The translations under genes and the position numbers were made by a program. Shown here piece after piece: positions 1-5,745 of a DNA stretch of 6,217 bases. Position 1 is the first letter of the stretch. Each line of letters begins with the position of its first letter. This DNA is from CAYRIF01 sp964424205 (lineage in GTDB: Bacteria; Bacteroidota; Bacteroidia; Cytophagales; Cyclobacteriaceae). The notes below the pieces were generated by a model, which was given only the letters and a program-made list of their open reading frames with translations, searched no databases and was not told the DNA's origin. The stretch lies in assembly GCA_964424205.1 (NCBI GenBank), contig CAYRIF010000231.1:1-6217 (forward strand), read 5' to 3'.

Positions 1-336
1 GGTTATACTTATTATGACGAAGATGTGTGGGACGGCATGGATGGGTTTGTGCTTTGGGATAGAGAGACCGAAAGTCTATGGTGGCCACTGATTGGTAAGG
101 CAGTTTCAGGACCACTTAAAAACACAAAGATGAAAGTATTGGATGAAAAAATGTGGTCGCAAACCACTTGGCTAGACATCAAAACCCATCACCCGACTGC
201 GCAAGTTTTGATACCCGAACAGGATTTTGAAAGACCTAAAACATGGCAAAAGTATGAGGACATTATTCCTGAAAAAGGAAAGGGAAAGGCTGTTGCTCCA
301 AGGTGGGGCAGGAACAAGAAAATTGGGGGAGGCTAG
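1..336 (+). CDS. DUF3179-type protein, C-terminal fragment
   Basis: The reading frame is open from the first base and ends at TAG 334-336. It gives 111 residues, so the gene is cut by the left edge and its start is not visible. The visible part matches my recollection of the C-terminal pattern of DUF3179 proteins: a 'WDRETESLWWPLIGKAVSGP' stretch (about residues 20-39), then 'TTWLDIKTHHP' and 'VLIPE'. In this family the usual form is x-DRxTxSLWxxxxGxAxxGPL followed by TTWxxWxxxHPxxxVL. The function of DUF3179 is not established; full-length members usually carry an N-terminal export signal, which cannot be checked here. The tail is basic and glycine-rich (RNKKIGGG). The GTG at 25 is only an internal codon, not a likely start. 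The gene converges on lysC. The family call is from memory of the pattern, without a search. Confidence 0.68.
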   Translation, partial: GYTYYDEDVWDGMDGFVLWDRETESLWWPLIGKAVSGPLKNTKMKVLDEKMWSQTTWLDIKTHHPTAQVLIPEQDFERPKTWQKYEDIIPEKGKGKAVAPRWGRNKKIGGG

Positions 337-401
337 AGGTTTTTCTAAATTGTCAAATTAGACATTTCAAACTATTTCTCATTGATTTTGAAAATTACTC
401 A

Positions 402-491
402 ACCGCAAAGTGCGCAATGCTTTAACGCAAAGAACGCAAAATAATTTTTTTACTTTGCGTTCTTTGTATTTTCCTTAGCGATCGTTGCGGT
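402..491. repeat. CGCAAAG-type intergenic inverted repeat
   Basis: Perfect 13-base inner arms, CAAAGAACGCAAA at 428-440 and its reverse complement TTTGCGTTCTTTG at 454-466, enclose a 13-base AT-rich loop. Outer 7-base arms, ACCGCAA at 402-408 and TTGCGGT at 485-491, are nearly concentric with them (one base of offset). The intervening 18-19 bases pair poorly. The motif CGCAAAG/ACGCAAA also recurs directly within the left half. Short intergenic repeats built on (A)CGCAAAG units are, as I recall, widespread in Bacteroidota genomes. It lies between the convergent ends of the DUF3179 gene and lysC, so the RNA hairpin could end transcription from both sides, although neither side has a strong T-tract. 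Apart from this repeat, I see nothing else in 337-525. Confidence 0.7.
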
Positions 492-525
492 AAAATACTA
501 CCTAATTTTAAAATAATTAACCCTT

Positions 526-1851
526 CTATATTAAATCCGCACTAAAAAGCCCAATATTCAACCTCTCCAATACAGGTTTTTTATACTTGGTATCTACAAG
601 CAATGAGATGTTATTCTTGCTCCCGCCAAACGAAATCATTCTAATAGGAATTTGGTCTAAAGTATCAAATAATTTTCTTACAATCCCCTTATTATCAGAA
701 ACTTGTGAGCCTACCACGCATACAATAGTCTGTGTCTTATCCACTTCTACCATGCCGTATTTTTGTAACTCTTTCACAATTGCTGGCAGGTATTCATCAT
801 CATCAATGGTCAGTGATACTGCCACTTCTGAAGTGGTAATCATATCAATAGAAGTTTTATACTTTTCAAAAATTTCAAAAACTTGCCGCAAGAAGCCATA
901 AGCTAATATCATGCGACTGGATTTGATTTTAATAGCAGTAATGCCATCCTTAGCAGCAATTGCCTTGATGTCATCATTGGTTGTTTCGTTGCTGATGTAA
1001 GTACCTTTGGCATCAGGCTGCATGGTGTTTTTTAACCTCACAGGTACATTGAATTTTTGTGCAGGCCAGATGGAAGCTGGGTGCAAAATCTTTGCCCCAA
1101 AATACGACAGCTCTGCAGCTTCATCGAAAGAGAGTTTTGCAATGGGAAATGTTTTCTCCACCAAACGTGGATCGTTATTATGCATCCCATCGATGTCTGT
1201 CCAGATTTGCACTTCCGATCCTCTCACCGCTGCACCAATGATTGTTGCCGAGTAGTCACTCCCTCCTCTTTTTAGGTTATCAATCTCTCCCCTTTCATTT
1301 TGACAAATAAATCCTTGCGTGATATAAAGATTAGAAGGGTTATTTGAAATAATAGCTGCTAACTTTTCGCGGATTTTTTCTACCTGAGGCTCACCATTCT
1401 TATCTATTCGCATAAAATCGAGCGCCATGAGCAATGACGAATCAATACCTTTTTCTTTTAGCTTATTGAAAAACAATTTTGTAGAGATTAGTTCTCCTTG
1501 GGCTAACACTTCCCTTTCCACTTGCACCGTATATTCCTTCTCAATTTGCGCCTTCAAAAAATCAAAGTGCTCATTAATAATTGCAATACCTTTGTCGTAA
1601 AATGTTGATACTTGGTTCAACTCCTTTACAAAAATCATATAGCTATTAAATAACTCGTCCACCAACTGACCCGATTGTTCTTTATTTCCTTCGGCAAGCA
1701 TCTCAGTAAATTTTACCAACTTATTAGTAGTCCCAGACACGGCAGACAACACTACTATTTTAGGCTCGTTACTCTCTGTAATAAGTGATGCCACATGATT
1801 CATTCGTTCAGGAGTTCCAACTGATGTTCCTCCAAATTTTAATACCTTCAT
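526..1851 (-). CDS. lysC: Aspartokinase (monofunctional)
   Basis: Catalyses ATP-dependent phosphorylation of L-aspartate to 4-phospho-L-aspartate, the first step toward lysine, threonine, methionine and diaminopimelate. The 441 residues begin with the amino-acid-kinase signature KFGGTSVG (5-12). Then come LAQGELIST (116-124), RGGSDYSA (195-202), WTDIDGMHNNDPR (217-229) and FGAKILHP (251-258), which form the nucleotide/aspartate site. Two C-terminal ACT regulatory domains follow: about 303-365, containing MITTSEVAVSLTID (337-350), and about 375-437. The length fits a monofunctional enzyme; there is no fused homoserine dehydrogenase. The ACT domains imply allosteric feedback, but the effector (lysine, threonine or both) cannot be read from sequence alone. 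ATG at 1851 places KFGGTSV at the expected N-terminal position; the leader is A-rich (TAAAAA) without a Shine-Dalgarno. It lies 98 bases downstream of ribH on the same strand. No lysine riboswitch fits in that gap. Stop is TAG. Confidence 0.96.
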   Translation of the reverse strand: MKVLKFGGTSVGTPERMNHVASLITESNEPKIVVLSAVSGTTNKLVKFTEMLAEGNKEQSGQLVDELFNSYMIFVKELNQVSTFYDKGIAIINEHFDFLKAQIEKEYTVQVEREVLAQGELISTKLFFNKLKEKGIDSSLLMALDFMRIDKNGEPQVEKIREKLAAIISNNPSNLYITQGFICQNERGEIDNLKRGGSDYSATIIGAAVRGSEVQIWTDIDGMHNNDPRLVEKTFPIAKLSFDEAAELSYFGAKILHPASIWPAQKFNVPVRLKNTMQPDAKGTYISNETTNDDIKAIAAKDGITAIKIKSSRMILAYGFLRQVFEIFEKYKTSIDMITTSEVAVSLTIDDDEYLPAIVKELQKYGMVEVDKTQTIVCVVGSQVSDNKGIVRKLFDTLDQIPIRMISFGGSKNNISLLVDTKYKKPVLERLNIGLFSADLI

Positions 1852-1879
1852 TTTTTATTCAGTCTTTTCAATCGGTTTA

Positions 1880-1908
1880 AAAAATTACATCCGGGTAAAT
1901 GTTGCCAA
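1880..1908 (-). promoter_or_regulatory. Putative Bacteroidota-type promoter for lysC
   Basis: Reading the minus strand, TTG (complement of 1906-1908) is followed after 18 bases by TAATTTTT (complement of 1880-1887). This matches the Bacteroidota -33 TTG and -7 TAnnTTTG elements at all but the last base, with spacing in the usual range. It lies about 28 bases upstream of the lysC ATG. The region is AT-rich, so a chance match is possible. Confidence 0.35.
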
Positions 1909-1920
1909 TTTTTCAACCTT

Positions 1921-1963
1921 TGTTAGGGTAATTGATAATAGAAATATCGCTAAAACCCTAACA
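1921..1963. repeat. 9-base inverted repeat across the ribH stop
   Basis: TGTTAGGGT (1921-1929) and ACCCTAACA (1955-1963) are perfect reverse complements separated by 25 bases. The second arm lies inside the last ribH codons, so the stop codon (1950-1952) falls in the loop. On the minus strand it is followed by AAAGGTTG rather than a T-tract, so it is not a standard intrinsic terminator. It could be a 3'-end stabilising hairpin or a chance match. Confidence 0.3.
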
Positions 1964-2426
1964 TTTTAATAGCTGTCATTGCCGCTTCATCGCCCTTGTT
2001 TCCATGTTTTCCTCCTGCCCTATCCAATGCCTGTTGCTGATTATTAGGTGTCAATACACCAAAAATAACTGGTTTATTATATTTCAAAGAGACATTGGTA
2101 ATCCCTTGTGCCACCGCATCACAGATAAAGTCGAAGTGTTTGGTCTCTCCCTGCACCACACAGCCAATACATATAACTGCATCAATTTCGGCTTTACTTG
2201 CCATCCACTGACCACCCAAACTCAATTCAAAACTTCCAGGTACGTTTTTCCTGATGATCTTCTCTTCATCCGCTCCGTATTTCAAAAGCGTTGACTTTGC
2301 TCCGTCAAACAATGCTTCTGTCACTTCTTCATTCCATTCGGAGACTACAATGGCAAATTTTTTATTTGAGATATCAACCAGGTTACTTGCAGAGAACTCA
2401 CTCAAATTTTTATCAACTGATGACAT
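1950..2426 (-). CDS. ribH: 6,7-dimethyl-8-ribityllumazine synthase
   Basis: Condenses 5-amino-6-ribitylamino-uracil with 3,4-dihydroxy-2-butanone 4-phosphate to give lumazine, the penultimate step of riboflavin synthesis; the family assembles as pentamers or 60-mer capsids in the cytosol. At 158 residues it has typical length, with about 20 extra residues before the first core strand (KKFAIVVSEWN, 22-32). Visible family features are the aromatic substrate-stacking residue W31, the GSFE turn (64-67), the IGCVVQGETKHFDFI block (87-101) with the presumed catalytic His97, PVIFGVLTPNN (119-129), DRAG with the phosphate-binding Arg136, and the C-terminal GKHGNKGDEAA (139-149). All key positions are present. 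ATG at 2426 has an AT-rich leader without a Shine-Dalgarno. The other riboflavin genes are not in the window, so ribH stands apart from a rib operon. No FMN riboswitch is seen upstream. Confidence 0.96.
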   Translation of the reverse strand: MSSVDKNLSEFSASNLVDISNKKFAIVVSEWNEEVTEALFDGAKSTLLKYGADEEKIIRKNVPGSFELSLGGQWMASKAEIDAVICIGCVVQGETKHFDFICDAVAQGITNVSLKYNKPVIFGVLTPNNQQQALDRAGGKHGNKGDEAAMTAIKMLGF

Positions 2427-2436
2427 AATTATTTTT

Positions 2437-2466
2437 ATAAATTAGTTTTTACAATAAAAAGGACAA
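2437..2466 (-). promoter_or_regulatory. Putative promoter for ribH
   Basis: On the minus strand TTG (complement of 2464-2466) is followed after 19 bases by TAATTTAT (complement of 2437-2444). This resembles the Bacteroidota TTG / TAnnTTTG arrangement, with mismatches at the last two positions of the -7 box. It lies close to the ribH start, between the start and the hairpin-rich repeat, so ribH may be transcribed separately from the TPR gene. The sequence is AT-rich and the match is modest. Confidence 0.3.
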
Positions 2467-2476
2467 TTTCCCCTCC

Positions 2477-2557
2477 ATCAGAGTCTCTCGAAGAGGACTC
2501 TGATGATTTACTCAGAGTCCCTGCCTATCACTGGCAGACCCTTCAGGAGACTCTGAG
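2477..2557. repeat. Composite palindromic repeat with four CAGAGTC cores
   Basis: The 7-base core CAGAGTC or its complement occurs four times in alternating orientation: 2479-2485, 2496-2502, 2513-2519 and 2549-2555. Hairpin 1 is ATCAGAGTC (2477-2485) with GACTCTGAT (2496-2504), closed by an inner CTCT/AGAG pairing with one bulged base. Hairpin 2 is CTCAGAGTC (2511-2519) with GACTCTGAG (2549-2557), enclosing a smaller stem CTGCC (2521-2525) / GGCAG (2533-2537). Cores 2 and 3 can also pair as GACTCTGA (2496-2503) / TCAGAGTC (2512-2519) with an 8-base loop, which would exclude hairpins 1 and 2. The block is more GC-rich than its surroundings. It is non-coding as far as I can see and resembles dispersed REP/BIME-like elements. 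It could act on mRNA ends, or merely be a mobile palindrome. Confidence 0.8.
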
Positions 2558-2563
2558 CGAGTT

Positions 2564-2592
2564 ATTGGTATTAATTTAAACATAATACCAAT
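2564..2592. repeat. Perfect 10-base inverted repeat ATTGGTATTA
   Basis: ATTGGTATTA (2564-2573) and TAATACCAAT (2583-2592) are perfect reverse complements around a 9-base loop. It sits just to the right of the CAGAGTC composite and before the TPR-gene terminator. There is no T-tract on either side, so it is not an evident terminator. It could be an operator-like dyad or a further arm of the same repeat element. Confidence 0.6.
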
Positions 2593-2602
2593 CATTTTAC
2601 AA

Positions 2603-2637
2603 TAAAAAAGGGATAAAACGCTAAGCTCTATCCCTTT
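2603..2637 (-). terminator. Intrinsic terminator after the TPR gene
   Basis: On the minus strand the stem AAAGGGATA (complement of 2629-2637) pairs with TATCCCTTT (complement of 2607-2615) around a 13-base loop. It runs directly into a T-tract (complement of 2604-2609). It begins about 20 bases past the TPR stop codon (2657-2659), the position expected of a Rho-independent terminator. It would end the pdhA-TPR transcript before ribH. No T-tract follows on the plus strand, so it is directional. Confidence 0.8.
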
Positions 2638-2656
2638 AAACAATATCATTGAGATT

Positions 2657-3364
2657 TTACTCTGACGTTTTATTTTCAATCCTTGCCTTTCGTTTATTGG
2701 CTTCTTGAAATTCGCCAGATTTAGGAAAGTCTTTGATAATTTTATCATACGATTTAGCCGCTCCAGCAAAATCTGATAATTTCTCTTGCGCCAACCCCTC
2801 TTTCATCAAATACATTGGAGAGAAAGATTCGTTTTCCTCATAACTTGCCGCCTTAGCATAATTGCTCACTGCCTCGCTATACTCCCCTTTTTCCATATAC
2901 GCATCTCCAATCAGCGCGTAAGCCCTTGCTTGAATCAAGAAATCATCTGCGCTAAAATCTTGCAAATGCTTAATAGCGTTGTCAAACTCCCCTTTTTTCA
3001 GATAAATAACACCAGCATAAAAGTGTGCTAGATTGGCTGCTTTTGTAGCACCATACTCGTCTATAATTTCTAGAAATCCAAAATCATTTCCATCACCATT
3101 CAATGCCAAATCCAAGCTATCAGCCTCAAACCAATATTGCGCTTGGAATATCTCGCTCTGCGCATCAGCATTCTGCGTTTTAGTATAATTATTATAATAC
3201 AATACACCAGCAACTATCAAAGCAATTGCGACTAAGATGCCATATACTACGTTTTTGTTCTTCTCAAGAAAATGCTCTACCCTCGAAAACTCACCTGCAA
3301 TGGCGTCTGGGTTCTCTAGCAATTCATATTCTGACTTCTTATTTACTTTTTTCTTTTTTCCCAT
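2657..3364 (-). CDS. YfgM-like membrane-anchored TPR protein
   Basis: The product has 235 residues from ATG 3364; an in-frame TTG at 3370 would add two residues but is less likely. A lysine-rich cytosolic N-terminus (KKKKVNKK, 3-10) is followed by one hydrophobic segment (about 39-57, VVYGILVAIALIVAGVLYY), then a soluble region. That region has three TPR-like helix pairs at about 107-140, 144-177 and 184-217, with phrases such as LKKGEFDNAIKHL, GDAYMEKGEYSEAVSNYAKA and LSDFAGAAKSYDKIIKDFP. No cleavage site is apparent, so it is probably an N-in anchored periplasmic protein. The architecture matches E. coli YfgM, an ancillary SecYEG partner linked to periplasmic chaperones; that role is inferred here. 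The gene follows pdhA by 61 bases on the same strand and ends at a clear terminator. The C-terminus is charged (KRKARIENKTSE). Confidence 0.85.
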   Translation of the reverse strand: MGKKKKVNKKSEYELLENPDAIAGEFSRVEHFLEKNKNVVYGILVAIALIVAGVLYYNNYTKTQNADAQSEIFQAQYWFEADSLDLALNGDGNDFGFLEIIDEYGATKAANLAHFYAGVIYLKKGEFDNAIKHLQDFSADDFLIQARAYALIGDAYMEKGEYSEAVSNYAKAASYEENESFSPMYLMKEGLAQEKLSDFAGAAKSYDKIIKDFPKSGEFQEANKRKARIENKTSE

Positions 3365-3383
3365 CTTCAAAATTTTACGGATG

Positions 3384-3408
3384 CAAATTTAAAAAAATTA
3401 ATTTACAA
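3384..3408 (-). promoter_or_regulatory. Possible internal promoter before the TPR gene
   Basis: On the minus strand TAAATTTG (complement of 3384-3391) is a perfect match to the Bacteroidota -7 consensus TAnnTTTG. The nearest upstream TTG (complement of 3406-3408) is only 14 bases away, shorter than the usual 17-23, so the -33 element is poor. If used, transcription would begin roughly 12 bases before the TPR ATG. A weak inverted repeat (TTTACG-G-ATG at 3374-3383 with CATCGTAAA at 3411-3419) overlaps it. Confidence 0.33.
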
Positions 3409-3425
3409 AACATCGTAAATCTAAA

Positions 3426-4481
3426 TTAGTCCATAATAAAAGGATAATCAGGTTGTACATAAACATCAGTAAATGCCTCACTCGCATCAGGAAAGTTAGA
3501 TTCCTCAGCAAATTTGACCGCTTCTGCTACTGTTTCCTTTATTTTCATCCCTATCGCCTCCAAATCCTTTTCTGTTGCCATCTTATTTTTAAGAATGGCG
3601 GACCTTACTTGCTCAATCGGATCGCGTTTTTTATACTCTTCCAGCTCCTCCTTGGTTCTGTATTTTGCAGGATCAGACATCGAATGTCCCTTGTATCTAT
3701 AGGTTCTAAATTCTAATAATGTTGGCCCCCTCCCTGTTCTAGCCCTTTCTGCTGCCTCCTCCACTGCCAAATGCACGGCTTCAACCGACATCGCATCTAT
3801 AGATTTAGAAGGCATGTCATATGCTTCTCCAAGTGTGGATAAATCGGTAACATTTGAAGTTCGCTGTACCGAAGTACCCATCGCATATCCATTATTTTCA
3901 ATAACAAAAATCACTGGCAATTTCATAGTCATCGCAATATTTAGCGCCTCATGAAATGCGCCTTGCCTAACCGCTCCATCCCCCATGTAGGTGATGCATA
4001 GATTTTTCGTTTTATTATATTTTTCTGCAAAAGCAATGCCAGCACCCAAAGGAATCTGTCCTCCTACAATACCATGTCCACCAAAAAATCCTTTTTCCTT
4101 GTCAAAAATATGCATTGAACCTCCTTTTCCCTTCGATGTTCCTGTTTCTTTGGCAAAAAGTTCTGCCATAATCAATTTGGGATCTGTTCCCAAAATCAAT
4201 GGATGTGCATGATCCCGATAAGCGGTGATATACTTATCGCCTTTTATCAATGCAGAAACTGCCCCAGCTGCACATGCTTCCTGCCCTATATATAGGTGGC
4301 AAAATCCCTTAATCTTCTGCATGCCATACAGTTGACCTGCCTTCTCCTCAAACTTCCGCATCATTAACATGTTTTCATACCAAAATAGGTAGGTCTTCTT
4401 TGAAAAACTAACTTTTGCAGTTACTTTTGCTTTGGACTTGCTTGTCGCTTTAGGTTTTGATACTTTATTTATTTTCGCCAT
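3426..4481 (-). CDS. pdhA: Pyruvate dehydrogenase E1 component, alpha subunit
   Basis: Alpha subunit of the heterotetrameric (alpha2beta2) thiamine-diphosphate E1 that decarboxylates pyruvate and passes the acetyl group to E2 lipoyl domains. The 351 residues contain the ThDP/Mg-binding motif from GDG (167-169) to ENN (195-197), FCHLYIGQEA (60-69), YRDHAHP (88-94), GKGGSMH (118-124) and the active-site loop YRYKGHSMSDP (261-271). That loop matches the mitochondrial E1 alpha phosphorylation loop, although bacterial enzymes are generally not known to be phosphorylated there. G-x-GGSMH and the HSMSDP loop favour pyruvate over branched-chain 2-oxoacid E1. Residues 1-29 are an unusual Lys/Ala/Ser-rich extension (KPKATSKSKAKVTAK) before the conserved core starts near YLFWYENMLMMRKFEEK. 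The beta subunit, E2 and E3 are not in the window. The gene diverges from recF and precedes the TPR gene by 61 bases, possibly as one transcript. Confidence 0.95.
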   Translation of the reverse strand: MAKINKVSKPKATSKSKAKVTAKVSFSKKTYLFWYENMLMMRKFEEKAGQLYGMQKIKGFCHLYIGQEACAAGAVSALIKGDKYITAYRDHAHPLILGTDPKLIMAELFAKETGTSKGKGGSMHIFDKEKGFFGGHGIVGGQIPLGAGIAFAEKYNKTKNLCITYMGDGAVRQGAFHEALNIAMTMKLPVIFVIENNGYAMGTSVQRTSNVTDLSTLGEAYDMPSKSIDAMSVEAVHLAVEEAAERARTGRGPTLLEFRTYRYKGHSMSDPAKYRTKEELEEYKKRDPIEQVRSAILKNKMATEKDLEAIGMKIKETVAEAVKFAEESNFPDASEAFTDVYVQPDYPFIMD

Positions 4482-4507
4482 TTTTTGTAGATGCTATTTA
4501 ATTAATC

Positions 4508-4535
4508 CAAACCCACTATTTGTTTCCAATATCAA
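4508..4535 (-). promoter_or_regulatory. Possible promoter for pdhA
   Basis: In the divergent 141-base gap the minus strand has TTG (complement of 4533-4535), then 17 bases, then TGGGTTTG (complement of 4508-4515), which differs from TAnnTTTG at one fixed position. It is about 27 bases before the pdhA ATG. The match is weak in an AT-rich gap. Confidence 0.28.
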
Positions 4536-4565
4536 GTAATTTCACCAATTCTTAATAATTACTTA

Positions 4566-4589
4566 TTTGAACCGTAAATAATAGTTTCG
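4566..4589 (+). promoter_or_regulatory. Possible recF promoter (-7-like element)
   Basis: TAGTTTCG at 4582-4589 resembles the Bacteroidota -7 element TAnnTTTG with one mismatch, 33 bases before the recF ATG. The only upstream TTTG (4566-4569) is 12 bases away, too close for a standard -33 element. Some promoter is expected here because recF and pdhA diverge, but the exact site is uncertain. Confidence 0.3.
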
Positions 4590-4622
4590 CAAATTAATTA
4601 AAAACATTCAAAAAAGATATTA

Positions 4623-5726
4623 ATGCACCTCGAAAAAATAGGTTTAAATAACTTTAAAAATTATACTGAACTTGAACTTGAGTTTTCAAACAATATTAAT
4701 TGTTTTGTAGGGGTTAACGGCAGTGGCAAAACAAACCTACTAGATGCCATACACTATCTCTCACTGGCCAAAAGCGCTTTCAACTCAGTAGATAGTCAAA
4801 ATATTAAACATGCTACAGATTTTTTTTCGGTAAGAGGCAGCTTTCTAATTGATAAAAAAACAAACAAGGTACAGTGTAGTTTGCAAAAAAGACAAAAAAA
4901 ATCCCTAAAACTTGACGATATCCTTTATGACAAAATAAGTGAGCATATCGGAAAATTTCCTGTGGTGCTCACCCACCCAAATGACACTGATTTAATTAGA
5001 GAAGGGAGCGATATCAGACGGCGGTTTTTTGATAGTACCATTTCTCAAATTAATAAAAAGTATTTGGCTTCATTGATTCGTTATAATCATGCACTCAAGC
5101 AACGAAACAGCCAACTCAAACATTTCTCCGAAAAAAATTATTTCGAAGCAGATTTATTAGTGCCTTATGACAAGTTGTTGGAGACCTTGGGTCAATACAT
5201 TTATGAAGAGCGAAAACTTTTTACACAAAATTTTATTCCTTTTTTTGAAAAACAATACCAACGTCTTTCAGATAAAAAAGAAATCACTTCGATTCACTAT
5301 AACTCTGATTTATCAGCCGACAATTACAGCGCTATTTTTGCCAATAGCCTCAAAAAAGACCTTGTCTTAAACCGCACAAACGTAGGTATCCACAAAGATG
5401 ATTTTGAATTTAAGATTGAAGACTACCCCATCAAAAAATTTGGATCGCAAGGACAGCAAAAAAGCTTTATTCTAGCACTCAAACTAGCACAGTTCGAACA
5501 AATGAGTGCAGAAAAAGGCTATAAACCGCTCTTGTTGTTGGATGATGTTTTTGATAAATTAGATGACCATCGCATTAGAAAACTCATGAAAATACTATCG
5601 GGTAAATCATTTGGACAAATCTTCATCACCGACGCCCGACCAGAGAGAACAAAGAGCATTTTCAAAAAACTAAAAAACGAGATGCGTATTTTTTATATTA
5701 ATAAAGGAAAAATTTCCATTGATTAA
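4623..5726 (+). CDS. recF: DNA replication/repair protein RecF
   Basis: ABC/SMC-like ATPase that, with RecO and RecR, loads RecA at single-strand gaps and helps restart stalled forks. At 367 residues it has the usual RecF length and layout. The N-terminal LNNFKNY (8-14) is followed by Walker A GVNGSGKT (30-37). The middle alpha-helical lobe (about 100-240) contains the family's FPVVLTHPNDTDLI (112-125) and RRRFFDSTI (132-140). The signature region is FGSQGQQKSFILALKLAQ (273-290), and Walker B plus D-loop are LLLLDDVFDKLDDHR (303-317). ITDAR (335-339) is the switch-like end motif. All catalytic elements appear intact. ATG at 4623 puts the first strand directly at the N-terminus as in other RecF proteins; the leader is A-rich (AAAAAAGA) without a strong Shine-Dalgarno. 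The DUF721 gene starts 19 bases after the stop. Replication initiator genes (dnaA, dnaN) are not adjacent here. Confidence 0.96.
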   Translation: MHLEKIGLNNFKNYTELELEFSNNINCFVGVNGSGKTNLLDAIHYLSLAKSAFNSVDSQNIKHATDFFSVRGSFLIDKKTNKVQCSLQKRQKKSLKLDDILYDKISEHIGKFPVVLTHPNDTDLIREGSDIRRRFFDSTISQINKKYLASLIRYNHALKQRNSQLKHFSEKNYFEADLLVPYDKLLETLGQYIYEERKLFTQNFIPFFEKQYQRLSDKKEITSIHYNSDLSADNYSAIFANSLKKDLVLNRTNVGIHKDDFEFKIEDYPIKKFGSQGQQKSFILALKLAQFEQMSAEKGYKPLLLLDDVFDKLDDHRIRKLMKILSGKSFGQIFITDARPERTKSIFKKLKNEMRIFYINKGKISID

Positions 5727-5745
5727 TACGTAATTTGCAAAATAC

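Larger units (their letters stand above)
2447..2608. repeat. 14-base direct repeats bracketing the hairpin region
   Basis: TTTTACAATAAAAA occurs at 2447-2460 and again at 2595-2608, followed by GGACAA and AGGGATAA respectively, so the similarity continues weakly for a few bases. The two copies bracket 134 bases holding three inverted repeats. They could be a footprint of insertion or of a local duplication. The right copy also forms the T-tract side of the TPR-gene terminator (minus strand), and the left copy overlaps the putative ribH promoter spacer. The AT-rich composition lowers the significance. Confidence 0.45.

Noticed and set aside
587..1275. Several plus-strand open frames inside lysC
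   Set aside because: They are antisense to a clearly conserved aspartokinase and show no domain pattern or leader of their own.
1852..1949. Lysine riboswitch upstream of lysC
   Set aside because: The gap is only 98 bases, too short for the roughly 170-base lysine aptamer, and none of its conserved segments are visible.
2477..2557. CRISPR array
   Set aside because: The repeated core is short, alternates in orientation and has no regular spacers, and no cas genes are present.
2427..2656. FMN riboswitch upstream of ribH
   Set aside because: The hairpin-rich gap invited this, but the conserved FMN-aptamer segments are not recognisable and the pairing is explained by the repeated CAGAGTC cores.
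2512..2769. 85-residue minus-strand open frame overlapping the TPR gene end, terminator and CAGAGTC repeat
   Set aside because: It runs through the C-terminal coding part of the TPR gene in another frame and then through palindromic repeat sequence. It has no recognisable domain and cannot be independent of those features.
3374..3419. Terminator between pdhA and the TPR gene
   Set aside because: The stem is short (6+3 base pairs with a bulge) with a long loop and no T-tract after it on the minus strand.
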